In this document: positions 1 through 5,401 of the stretch, one piece after another
Layout: each line of letters begins with the position of its first letter
How positions within the stretch are numbered: the stretch's first letter is position 1
Assembly (NCBI GenBank): GCA_021828185.1
Contig: JAKASI010000023.1
Location: forward strand, 1-9,862
DNA: 9,862 nucleotides
Direction: 5' to 3'
Origin: an archaeon
GTDB taxonomy: Archaea; Thermoproteota; Nitrososphaeria; Nitrososphaerales; UBA183
Program-made: the position numbers and the translations under genes
The notes under the pieces: model-generated
The model's database searches: none
The model's input: the letters and a program-made list of their open reading frames with translations, nothing else
What the model was told of the DNA's origin: nothing

Positions 1-38
<38 letters not shown>

Positions 39-56
39 CGATTATCGAGGAGTACG

Positions 57-76
57 ACCACGCATTTCTGCGAGGT
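57..76 (-). other. GNRA-capped hairpin in 16S leader
   Basis: In the minus-strand RNA, ACC, a U-U mismatch, CGCA, loop GAAA, UGCG, U, GGU fold into a 7-bp stem with one symmetric U-U mismatch and a GAAA (GNRA) tetraloop. Seen directly in the sequence; function is inferred (rRNA processing or ribosomal assembly). Confidence 0.6.
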
Positions 77-95
77 GTAAAGCACAACCCACGTC

Positions 96-117
96 AGATC
101 TAACCGAAGTCAGATCT
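96..117 (-). other. UUCG-capped hairpin in 16S leader
   Basis: In the minus-strand RNA, AGATCTGAC, loop UUCG, GTTAGATCT form a 9-bp stem (one G-U pair) closed by C-G on a UUCG tetraloop, one of the most stable RNA loops. The same bases appear on the plus strand as the direct repeat GTCAGATCT at 93-101 and 109-117. The hairpin is seen in sequence; its role in rRNA leader folding or processing is inferred. Confidence 0.65.
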
Positions 118-230
118 CCACTTTTGTACGCGCATCTGGAGGTCGTGCGTTTCATGGCGTTAGGGCTCGGCCCTTTTGCTCGAGGCAGACGCCGCCAATT
201 AATGCGCAGAAACGCCCACGGTCTGGGGTT

Positions 231-240
231 CGTATATATG
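231..240 (-). promoter_or_regulatory. TATA box, putative rRNA promoter
   Basis: The minus strand reads CATATATACG, a good archaeal TATA element with no gene start at the expected distance, so it most plausibly drives the 16S transcript with a leader of about 170 nt. No convincing purine-rich BRE precedes it. Other AT-rich spots (196-204) are weaker alternatives. Confidence 0.5.
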
Positions 241-342
241 CATTCCCGTGTGAAATTACCCAGATTCCTGCAACGGCCCCCGCGGCGTAGTGGTCGAATT
301 CCCATGGAGCAGGCAACTGAGCGTCCGAGGTGCGGGGGAGGC

Positions 343-555
343 CTATGCCCCTTCTGGCTTTGACTGGAGCGGCTTCTCGATGGCGGCGAGGCGCTTCTCT
401 AGCGCGGAAATCCTATCCTGGTCCCGCCAGATGAACCAGCCGAGGATGGGGGCGAAGGCGAAGATGATGATGGGGTAGCCCAGTGATATCAGCCCGACGA
501 GGATGAGGAACAGTATCCTGGTGATCAGGCCCACCCTGAAGGGGGTTTTGCTCAA
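343..555 (-). CDS. Small membrane protein with charged C-terminal helix
   Basis: Predicted 70-residue protein of unknown function. Residues about 12-43 are continuously hydrophobic, broken by GYP (26-28) and AP (35-36), so either one long helix or a tight two-helix hairpin. Residues 44-62 (WRDQDRISALEKRLAAIEK) form a charged amphipathic, coiled-coil-like tail likely to lie in the cytoplasm. The start is a TTG whose last two bases fall inside the TGA stop of the upstream BtpA-family gene (TTGA overlap), which argues for translational coupling; no strong Shine-Dalgarno is visible. The frame stays open well upstream inside btpA, but that part is an out-of-frame shadow. The layout resembles small membrane proteins with a short C-terminal coiled coil that are often annotated only as hypothetical. 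A GTG at codon 8 is a possible alternative start. It is the last gene before the rRNA promoter. Confidence 0.6.
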   Translation of the reverse strand: MSKTPFRVGLITRILFLILVGLISLGYPIIIFAFAPILGWFIWRDQDRISALEKRLAAIEKPLQSKPEGA

Positions 556-1343
556 GGCCTGCAGGCGTTCACAGCCCTCTGATATGCCTTCTCGTCGCTC
601 GGGCCGCCCCAGACCCCACCGACTTTGAAGTCGGGCTCGCCGATGATCACGCCGTCGGAGCGCCTGTAGAACTCCCTGACGTTGGCTAGGCCGATGCCGC
701 TTCCGATGAGGACGGGTTTGGCTATGGCGTCCCTGACCTTCCTGACCCGCTCGAAGGGGGGCGGGATGGGGCTGCGGGGACCGGAGACTATTACCGCGTC
801 GGCACCGCCGCGCTCGGCCAGGTCCTGGGCGGCATACTCGATCTCGACATTGAAGATGGGGTAGGCATGCTTGACGTGAACGTCGCCGAAGACAAGGACG
901 TGGGAGCCCAGCTCGTTTTTGAGGCGGGCGACCCTGGCGGCGCATCCTTCGATTATCCCCTGGTCGGTGGCATAGGCGCCGATGAGTATGTTGCAGCGGA
1001 TGAAGTGGGCGCCGGCGACGTGGGCCACTGAGAGGGCCTCCTCGCAAGCGTTGCGGAGCATGTTGACTCCCACCCTCATCTTTGTGTGGTCGACCACCGC
1101 CTTTGTCAGCAGGGTCATGGCCGCGACGGAGTAGGGAGGGAGGCCTTCCTTGAGAAGAGGGACGTCGCCGACGTTCTCGACGATGCAGGCGTCGAGCCCG
1201 GCCCGCTCCAGCCTGCCGACTTCGGAGAGAGCGAACTCGGTCAGCTCCTTCATCGTGAGCTTGCTCTCCGGGGCGCCTGGTAGCGGGGGCATGTGGATCA
1301 TGCCGATGATCGGCTTCCTAGGGAACAGTTTGGAGAAGCTCAA
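552..1343 (-). CDS. BtpA/SgcQ family TIM-barrel protein
   Basis: 263 residues, matching the usual length of about 260-270 for the BtpA family (COG0434; named after a cyanobacterial protein needed for photosystem I accumulation, with SgcQ as a bacterial sugar-cluster member). Its role in archaea is not established; the fold is a phosphate-binding (beta/alpha)8 barrel. Visible hallmarks: N-terminal KPIIGMIHMPPLPGAP, central DACIVENVGDVP, ADAVIVSG, and PVLIGSGIGLANV followed by DGVIIGEPDFKVGG near the C-terminus, the last two resembling a barrel phosphate-binding site. The frame is open back to an ATG at 1481, but that extension is read antisense through a korB-like fragment and has no family similarity. 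I chose the TTG at 1343 (protein begins MSFSKLFPRKPIIG) because a TATA box is centred 26-27 nt upstream, as expected for a leaderless archaeal mRNA. It overlaps the following small membrane gene by 4 nt. Confidence 0.88.
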   Translation of the reverse strand: MSFSKLFPRKPIIGMIHMPPLPGAPESKLTMKELTEFALSEVGRLERAGLDACIVENVGDVPLLKEGLPPYSVAAMTLLTKAVVDHTKMRVGVNMLRNACEEALSVAHVAGAHFIRCNILIGAYATDQGIIEGCAARVARLKNELGSHVLVFGDVHVKHAYPIFNVEIEYAAQDLAERGGADAVIVSGPRSPIPPPFERVRKVRDAIAKPVLIGSGIGLANVREFYRRSDGVIIGEPDFKVGGVWGGPSDEKAYQRAVNACRP

Positions 1344-1365
1344 CGGCGCCAGCGGGGGGAGTTTC

Positions 1366-1378
1366 GTTATAGGTTTTC
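1366..1378 (-). promoter_or_regulatory. TATA/BRE promoter for BtpA-family gene
   Basis: The minus strand reads GAAAACCTATAAC: an A-rich BRE directly before a TATA box centred near 1369-1370. The distance to the TTG at 1343 is about 26 nt, so transcription would start at or next to the start codon (leaderless). This is the main support for the short form of the BtpA-family protein. Confidence 0.65.
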
Positions 1379-1388
1379 GGGACCCTTC

Positions 1389-1457
1389 GGCGGCTGGGTG
1401 GCCAAGGGGTACTCCTACGACGTCCGCCACCTGAAGGACCTGATCATCGGCTTGTGA
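1389..1457 (+). pseudogene. korB gene fragment (remnant)
   Basis: The plus strand encodes [21 protein letters not shown] followed by TGA, matching residues 166-183 of the intact KorB in this window ([18 protein letters not shown]). At the DNA level 1394-1448 is identical to the reverse complement of 5822-5876 in 54 of 55 positions; the single change (1405, A for G) turns Arg169 into Lys. Similarity stops abruptly at both ends, and there is no start codon in a plausible place, so this is a remnant or recombination scar, not a gene. The Arg/Lys difference is compatible with origin from a korB paralogue elsewhere in the genome. It lies just upstream of the BtpA promoter and in opposite orientation to korB. 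Confidence 0.8.
1394..1448 (+). repeat. 55-bp dispersed inverted repeat, copy 1
   Basis: This copy matches the reverse complement of 5822-5876 with a single mismatch. The two copies are about 4.4 kb apart and inverted, so recombination between them could invert the DNA from the BtpA promoter to korB. Copy 2 is inside the intact korB. Confidence 0.9.
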
Positions 1458-1632
1458 GTGAGGTTGTAGAGGGACGGCCATGGCCCGCCACTAGGACTCG
1501 CCCCCATGCTAGCCGGTCTCGTCCACCGTGATGCTTGGTGGCTGCGCAGTTCAAGGTTGGTAGATAGAACCGGCGAACTCTGGAGGCTGGCGCTGATGAG
1601 AACCAGACGCGACTCTCGGTTGTGGTTGCGTC
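1449..1632. other. Non-coding stretch between korB fragment and transporter
   Basis: Together with 1344-1448 this makes about 289 bp without an intact gene. Apart from the korB remnant and the BtpA promoter I see no supported RNA gene, terminator T-run or ORF. A 10-bp palindrome GGCCATGGCC (1476-1485) is present but such sites are expected by chance in GC-rich DNA. Confidence 0.5.
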
Positions 1633-3621
1633 CTAGAGAGAGTACTTGATCAGGAGGCTCCTGAGCACGTCTGCCACGTCCTCTGCCTTGTCGGTGGTCG
1701 ACTCGAGGTACTCGTAGATCTCCTTCTGTTTGATCACGTCGAAGGCGGACGAAGACTCGTTGGTCCCGGCGAAGAGGTTGCCGAGGCAGGTGTGGAGGAG
1801 GTCGTCGGCGTCGTTCTCCAGTTCGTGTATTTTGATGGCTGCAGAGTCGATGGTGACCGGGGCGTTGGCTCCCTTGAGGGAGACGACGGCACGCCTGATC
1901 TCCTTCGCCTGGCCCAGTATCAGCTCTGTGAACTTCGCGATCTCTGGGGTGTATTGCCCGATTCGGTAGATGCCCATCCTCGAGACCGAGGCGTCGATGA
2001 AATCCAGGGTGTCATCGAGGGTCTTGAGAAGCCGTGTGACGTCGTCCCTGTCTATGGGGGCGAGGAATTTCTTGTCGAGCATGACGAACGCGCTGTGGAC
2101 GAGCTCGTCGCCAGTGTGCTCGATGTCCTTGACGCCGGAGGCGAGGCCCTGGACGTCAGGTCTAGCGCCGGGCCCAGCCTCGCTGTTGACCTTGTCGTGG
2201 AGGAGCTGGGCGGCCGCCTCGAGGTTGGCGGAGATCTTGTCGAAGGCGTCGTAGAAGCCCTTGAAGATCTCCGAGATGTCCTCCAGAGATATGCGCTTCG
2301 TCTCGGTCCCCATGTAGAGGGTGAGACCCGCCCCAAGGAGGCACGCGGCGCTGACGATGTACAGCATTTCTGCCTGGCCCACGCTGAGGAGGATGAGCGG
2401 GAGGAAGAAGGTGGCGACCACCGCGCCAATCTTGCCGACGGTCGCCGCCAGCCCGTGCCCTGTGCCCCTCAGCCTAGTCGGGAAGAGCTCAACTGGGTAG
2501 ATCCAGGTCGTTGTGTTAGGCCCCATGTTTTCGAAGATGTAGAAGAGGCCGAAGAGGGGGACGAGGACGACCAGAGAAGCAGTGTGCAGCAAGGCCGCCG
2601 CCAGCAGGGGGACGGCCATCCCCAGGAACCCTACCACCTGCAGCGGCTTCCTCCCGACGACGTCGACCAACGCGATGGCGGAGAGATAGCCGAAGCCTGC
2701 GAAGACGTAGAGCTCGCCGGTGGTTATGGCTGAAGCGAGCACCGGTGTCGACGCCCCGTATATCGAATGTATCAGCGTGGGAGTGAGGATGCCTATGCCG
2801 TAGACGCCAACGTCGACGAGGAACCAGCTCGCCGAGGTGAAGAAGACCCTTCTCGCGTAGGGAGAGAGGAGGAGCTCGCGGACAGAGACCTTCTCGGTGA
2901 CGACCTCGAGCCGCTCCGAGGGGACCTGGTAGCCGAAGAAGCCGGACATGACCTTCCTCGCCTCCTCTTCCTTGCCGTGGGAGAGGTACCAGCGCGGGGT
3001 CTCGGGCATGCCCGTCCTCGCCGTAAGTGCAATCAGGGCCGGAAAGACCCCGGACAGGAGCATCCACCTCCACGAGTCGGGGCCGAAGGGGATGAGGGCG
3101 ATGCTGACGCCGACGGCGCTCAGGATGCCGAGTCCCTGGAATGCGAAGACCGACGCGATGAGCTTCCCGCGGTGCTTGTTGCTCACGAACTCGGCGATGT
3201 AGGACGCGCTGATCGGATAGTCGGCTCCTATGCCGATGCCGAGGAGGAACCTGAACAAGACGAGCTCCAGGACACTCTGAGAGAAGGCAGATGCTCCCGC
3301 GAAGACGACGAAGAAGAGGAGGTCGATGATGTAGAGCCTCTTGCGTCCGAGCCTGTCGGCGAGGTTCCCGAAGAACACGGCCCCAAAGACCGCCCCCAGG
3401 AGGGCTGCCGATGAAATCTCGGCGATGTCCAGGCTGCTCGCGTTGAACGCGGGCTTGATGAGCAGGAGCGCGACGCTGATGATGAAGAGGTCGTAACCGT
3501 CCATGAAGACACCGGCGCCAGACAGTGCGAGGACCTTCAGGTGGGAAGCCGATATCTCGCCAGATTCGATCTGGCCGATCAGCGAATTGCCGGCCTGGTC
3601 CTTCGAGCTCGCTGGTTGCAT
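1633..3621 (-). CDS. MFS phosphate:H+ symporter-like transporter fused to DUF47/PhoU-like domain
   Basis: 662 residues in one unbroken frame. Residues about 27-445 are a complete 12-helix MFS transporter of the PHS type (Pho84/PiPT family): GVFMDGYDLF (37-46, with Asp41 and Asp44), loop 2-3 motif GNLADRLGRKR (85-95), and GADYPISASYIAEF (132-145), closest to the phosphate symporter signature. The MFS part ends with the customary ETKRISLEDISE. Residues about 450-662 are an all-helical DUF47 (TIGR00153, PhoU-like) domain, ending IYEYLESTTDKAEDVADVLR and containing acidic E/D-x3-D clusters (DIEHTGDE, ELENDADD) like the metal sites of PhoU. DUF47 proteins are normally separate partners of PiT transporters, so here a regulator seems joined covalently to its transporter. 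Predicted role: inner-membrane phosphate (or related anion) uptake with built-in control from the cytoplasmic side. It starts with ATG and is monocistronic or second after the triphosphatase gene (64-bp gap). Confidence 0.9.
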   Translation of the reverse strand: MQPASSKDQAGNSLIGQIESGEISASHLKVLALSGAGVFMDGYDLFIISVALLLIKPAFNASSLDIAEISSAALLGAVFGAVFFGNLADRLGRKRLYIIDLLFFVVFAGASAFSQSVLELVLFRFLLGIGIGADYPISASYIAEFVSNKHRGKLIASVFAFQGLGILSAVGVSIALIPFGPDSWRWMLLSGVFPALIALTARTGMPETPRWYLSHGKEEEARKVMSGFFGYQVPSERLEVVTEKVSVRELLLSPYARRVFFTSASWFLVDVGVYGIGILTPTLIHSIYGASTPVLASAITTGELYVFAGFGYLSAIALVDVVGRKPLQVVGFLGMAVPLLAAALLHTASLVVLVPLFGLFYIFENMGPNTTTWIYPVELFPTRLRGTGHGLAATVGKIGAVVATFFLPLILLSVGQAEMLYIVSAACLLGAGLTLYMGTETKRISLEDISEIFKGFYDAFDKISANLEAAAQLLHDKVNSEAGPGARPDVQGLASGVKDIEHTGDELVHSAFVMLDKKFLAPIDRDDVTRLLKTLDDTLDFIDASVSRMGIYRIGQYTPEIAKFTELILGQAKEIRRAVVSLKGANAPVTIDSAAIKIHELENDADDLLHTCLGNLFAGTNESSSAFDVIKQKEIYEYLESTTDKAEDVADVLRSLLIKYSL

Positions 3622-3655
3622 CTCAGAATCGCGGCTTGTGGGCTCCGCAGATTAC

Positions 3656-3667
3656 CGTTCTTAAGGC
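3656..3667 (-). promoter_or_regulatory. Weak TATA-like element for transporter fusion
   Basis: The minus strand reads CCTTAAGAACGG, centred about 40 nt upstream of the ATG at 3621, which would give a leader of roughly 14 nt. It is a poor TATA match, and read-through from the upstream triphosphatase gene is equally possible. Confidence 0.3.
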
Positions 3668-3685
3668 TGACACCGAAACGAGGAC

Positions 3686-4213
3686 TCAGAGACCGTAGAC
3701 GTCGCGGTGGAGCCAGGGGATCAGCGCGGTCATGACGCACTGTTCGGTGAGGTCGGCCCGCGACATCTTCCCCTTGGTCAGGAAGTGTATGAGGCCGCCC
3801 TTGTCCCCGACCTCGCTGATGCCGCTGACCTTCTCCGCCCACCTCTCCAGTTCCTGCCCCTCGGTGAAGAGCCGCTCCATGTCCTCTCTTGGGAGGGAGT
3901 ATCCTGCCGAGTGCCCGAGGGAGACCTTCCCGGAACCGTCGGCGACGGCCGCCACCTGGTTGTCGAAGTAGACGTCTCCGATGGTGAAGATCCCCGCCTC
4001 CACCCCAACTCCGAAGTCTCCGCCAGCCTTCGAAAGCGCGAACCTGGCCCGGGCCGTTGCGCCATGCACCATCTCCTCGAGCCCCCTAGGCTGCGCCTTG
4101 GCGACGGAAGAGGAGTCGACTGGCCGTAGCTTGATGGTCGGGTAGTATCTGGCGAAGCCGCGTCTGACCCCCTCGACCTTGGCTGGGTTCATCGTGCCCA
4201 CCGCTACTATCAC
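3686..4213 (-). CDS. yjjX: Inosine/xanthosine triphosphatase (DUF84, YjjX-like)
   Basis: 175 residues, the usual size for this family. It hydrolyses ITP/XTP (deaminated purine nucleotides) to the monophosphate and pyrophosphate, cleaning the nucleotide pool in the cytoplasm. Family marks: N-terminal IVAVGTMNPAKVEGV (T-x-N-x-x-K nucleotide-binding motif), VAKAQPRGLEEMVHGATARA (QP...E...GA..RA), DFGVGVEAGIF, and the C-terminal SRADLTEQCVMTALIPW. The frame is open to an ATG at 4273 and has another ATG at 4228, but I chose the GTG at 4213: it places the N-terminus exactly at the family's first beta strand and lies 26-27 nt from a TATA box, consistent with a leaderless mRNA. The ATG at 4228 would sit only about 12 nt from that TATA. 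It is divergent from the membrane regulator gene across a 112-bp region. Confidence 0.88.
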   Translation of the reverse strand: MIVAVGTMNPAKVEGVRRGFARYYPTIKLRPVDSSSVAKAQPRGLEEMVHGATARARFALSKAGGDFGVGVEAGIFTIGDVYFDNQVAAVADGSGKVSLGHSAGYSLPREDMERLFTEGQELERWAEKVSGISEVGDKGGLIHFLTKGKMSRADLTEQCVMTALIPWLHRDVYGL

Positions 4214-4234
4214 GAGGAAGGGGAGCATCCCGTG

Positions 4235-4244
4235 GGTATTAACC
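4235..4244 (-). promoter_or_regulatory. TATA box for triphosphatase gene
   Basis: The minus strand reads GGTTAATACC, centred near 4240 and 26-27 nt upstream of the GTG start at 4213. This spacing matches that of the BtpA-family gene and supports a leaderless transcript. Confidence 0.55.
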
Positions 4245-4282
4245 GTGAGACCCTGCGGTTTCAAGATTGGCAATCGTCGTCG

Positions 4283-4300
4283 GCCGCTAAATACAGCGGC
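4283..4300 (+). promoter_or_regulatory. Inverted repeat enclosing TATA box, membrane regulator promoter
   Basis: GCCGCT-AAATAC-AGCGGC is a perfect 6-bp inverted repeat whose central bases with the flanking CT form a TATA-like CTAAATAC. A TATA here would start transcription near 4317, about 9 nt before the TTG at 4326. A repeat symmetric about the TATA box is well placed for a repressor that blocks TBP; regulator identity is unknown and autoregulation by the adjacent winged-helix protein is only an inference. Confidence 0.5.
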
Positions 4301-4325
4301 ATGGCCCGAACCGATTGGACAAAGT

Positions 4326-4922
4326 TTGAACCGCGCAGAAGGCTTTGGGCTGGTGGTGGTTGCGGACCTGGTGGCCGTGGGGGCGCTCCTTGCTGCCTAC
4401 CTGTATTACGGGTCGCCCCACGGCGGGTTCTATGGATGGATGATGGGCCAGATGAACGGCAGCGGCTCCGGGGCTGCACCTGGAGCCCCCGGAGGGACCT
4501 GGGTCCTCCTTGTGGGGCTCCTGGTCCTGGGGACGGCAGGGGTTGTCGGCCTGGCGTACTATGTAGCCTACCCCCAGATCAAGGAGGCGCCTGTCTCCCG
4601 GGCGCCCGCACCCCGTTCACCCCCAGCCGATACCGAGATGAGTTGGGACGTCCTCTTCAGGACGTCGAAGGAGGACGAAAGGAAGGTCTTGGGCGTCCTG
4701 GCCGCCCACGGAGGGAGCTACCTGCAGAAGTTCGTGGTCAAGGAGGCCGGACTGAGCAAGCTGAAGACCCACAGGATAGTGGCCAGGCTTGCCGAAAGGG
4801 GAGTGGTCACCATGGAGAAGAGCGGGAACACCAACCAGGTGTCTCTCGCCCCTTGGGTCAAGGGAGCGCCTTTGCCGAAGGCCGAAGGCCGTGAGACGGG
4901 GACCGTTTCATCCAGGCTCTGA
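4326..4922 (+). CDS. Membrane-anchored winged-helix transcriptional regulator with Met-rich external loop
   Basis: Predicted 198 residues from the TTG at 4326. Two transmembrane helices (about 7-28 and 58-82) flank a 29-residue loop containing PHGGFYGWMMGQMNGSG, with three Met and one His. A Pro/Ala-rich linker (83-105) leads to a winged helix-turn-helix at about 115-177 (EDERKVLGVLAAHGG, recognition-helix region LSKLKTHRIVARLAERG, wing VVTMEKSGNTNQVSLAPW), of the MarR-like type seen in archaeal membrane regulators. The DNA-binding domain must be cytoplasmic, which places the Met/His loop outside. This suggests one-component sensing of an external signal, possibly a soft metal such as copper; that ligand is inference. 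The next gene downstream (77-bp gap) encodes a secreted Met/His-rich protein. The frame is open to 4179, overlapping the divergent gene, so a later start is likely; GTG codons at 4353/4356 are alternatives. Confidence 0.8.
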   Translation: MNRAEGFGLVVVADLVAVGALLAAYLYYGSPHGGFYGWMMGQMNGSGSGAAPGAPGGTWVLLVGLLVLGTAGVVGLAYYVAYPQIKEAPVSRAPAPRSPPADTEMSWDVLFRTSKEDERKVLGVLAAHGGSYLQKFVVKEAGLSKLKTHRIVARLAERGVVTMEKSGNTNQVSLAPWVKGAPLPKAEGRETGTVSSRL

Positions 4923-4946
4923 AATGGTTTCAGGGTTCCGTTTCAG
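4903..4946 (+). promoter_or_regulatory. Cluster of TTTCA/TGAAA motifs, possible operator
   Basis: CTGAAA-TGG-TTTCAG (4919-4933) is a perfect 6-bp inverted repeat overlapping the stop codon of the membrane regulator. CCGTTTCA occurs on either side as direct repeats at 4903-4910 and 4938-4945. The cluster sits just upstream of the putative promoter of the secreted Met-rich gene, where an operator would be expected. A GGTTTCA also occurs at 4257-4263, upstream of the regulator gene itself. The repeats are seen; protein binding is inference. Confidence 0.4.
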
Positions 4947-4950
4947 CGAA

Positions 4951-4958
4951 GTGCGATA
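4951..4958 (+). promoter_or_regulatory. Weak TATA-like element for secreted Met-rich gene
   Basis: GCGATAAC lies at a distance that would start transcription near 4981, just before the Shine-Dalgarno of the gene at 4999. It is a weak match; co-transcription with the upstream regulator gene is also possible. Confidence 0.3.
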
Positions 4959-4984
4959 ACCCCTCCCTTGCATAGTTCAGCTGA

Positions 4985-4992
4985 GGAGGTGA
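4985..4992 (+). promoter_or_regulatory. Strong Shine-Dalgarno for secreted Met-rich protein
   Basis: GGAGGTGA, complementary to the 16S 3' end, lies 6 nt before the ATG at 4999 and fixes that start. It contrasts with the leaderless starts of other genes nearby, in line with translation from a leadered or polycistronic mRNA. Confidence 0.75.
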
Positions 4993-4998
4993 GAAGGA

Positions 4999-5340
4999 AT
5001 GGAGAGAAAGAAGGTAGCGATACTCGCACTGGTAGGGGTCGCGACAGTCATCCTGCTGGCCGGAAGCGCGTACGCCATGAGTAGCCCCAACGTCGGCCTT
5101 TCGTCCCACCGGGAGCCCGCGGTGTGGAGACCTGGGGCGGGCCCTATGATGAACGGAGCCTCGGACGGAGAGCAAGCTATGGTCCAATACATGCGGCAAG
5201 GGATGCTCCAGAACATGTTACAGCACATGCAGAACTACTCGGGGGCCCATGCACTCTGCTTGTTGGACCAGCACGGCAACAACCACACTCATCTGTACGA
5301 GCACGAGTATCTATGGAGCAACCCGACTGGTAACCCGTAG
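4999..5340 (+). CDS. Secreted or lipid-side Met/His-rich small protein, putative metal binder
   Basis: 113 residues, no family recognised. Residues 1-26 form a Sec signal peptide (basic MERKK, hydrophobic core AILALVGVATVILLAG, likely cleavage after SAYA). The mature part has PMM (49-51) and then Met at exactly 61, 65, 69, 73 and 77, an i+4 ladder that would put five Met side chains along one face of a helix. The C-terminus is His-rich: His84, 92, 96, 98 and 102, with a single Cys87. Such Met and His clustering is known from extracytoplasmic copper-binding proteins, so metal binding or metal sensing is a reasonable inference, not shown. It follows the membrane winged-helix gene whose external loop is also Met-rich. 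Start fixed by a strong Shine-Dalgarno. A convergent terminator-like hairpin follows. Confidence 0.8.
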   Translation: MERKKVAILALVGVATVILLAGSAYAMSSPNVGLSSHREPAVWRPGAGPMMNGASDGEQAMVQYMRQGMLQNMLQHMQNYSGAHALCLLDQHGNNHTHLYEHEYLWSNPTGNP

Positions 5341-5349
5341 GGGAGACGT

Positions 5350-5383
5350 GGGGAGGCCTGCGCCTTCCCCTTCCCTAGATTTT
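5350..5383 (+). terminator. Hairpin with T-rich tail between convergent genes
   Basis: GGGGAGGC, loop CTGC, GCCTTCCCC (5350-5370) forms an 8-bp stem with one bulged T, followed by a T-rich stretch ending in TTTT (5380-5383). It lies in the 61-bp gap between two convergent genes and could stop the plus-strand transcript of the secreted protein. Archaeal termination depends mainly on T-runs, and this run is short, so confidence is moderate. Confidence 0.4.
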
Positions 5384-5401
5384 CCGAACGGTTAACGGCG
5401 C

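Larger units (their letters stand above)
39..210 (-). other. 16S rRNA leader (transcribed spacer)
   Basis: This is the stretch between the inferred transcription start (about 26 nt downstream of the TATA box at 231-240) and the mature 16S 5' end. It has no supported reading frame and contains two well-formed hairpins, listed separately. The 5' strand of the 16S processing stem probably lies here, but its partner downstream of 16S is outside the window, so the bulge-helix-bulge processing site cannot be shown. Confidence 0.6.

Noticed and set aside
73..84. CTTTACACC on the minus strand as a second rRNA TATA box
   Set aside because: It partly overlaps the GAAA hairpin and would start transcription almost at the mature 16S end; the TATA at 231-240 is a better match.
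334..351. GGGG/CCCC hairpin at the end of the small membrane gene as a terminator
   Set aside because: Only 4 bp, overlaps the stop codon, and no T-run follows on the minus strand.
556..1047. Long upstream extension of the small membrane protein frame
   Set aside because: It is an out-of-frame shadow of the BtpA-family gene with Arg/Pro-rich low-complexity translation; only the part after the BtpA stop looks like a protein.
1344..1481. N-terminal extension of the BtpA-family protein to an ATG at 1481
   Set aside because: The added 46 residues are read antisense through a korB fragment, have no family similarity, and lie upstream of the TATA box that fits the TTG at 1343.
1480..1632. Possible C/D-box sRNA or degenerate tRNA (TGATGA near 1593, D-arm-like GGTTGGTAGA near 1553)
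   Set aside because: No matching D box, guide spacing, T arm or acceptor pairing could be assembled.
1792..2733. 313-codon plus-strand open frame opposite the transporter fusion
   Set aside because: It is the antisense of a well-supported gene, highly acidic and repetitive in the manner of GC-rich shadows, with no recognisable domain.
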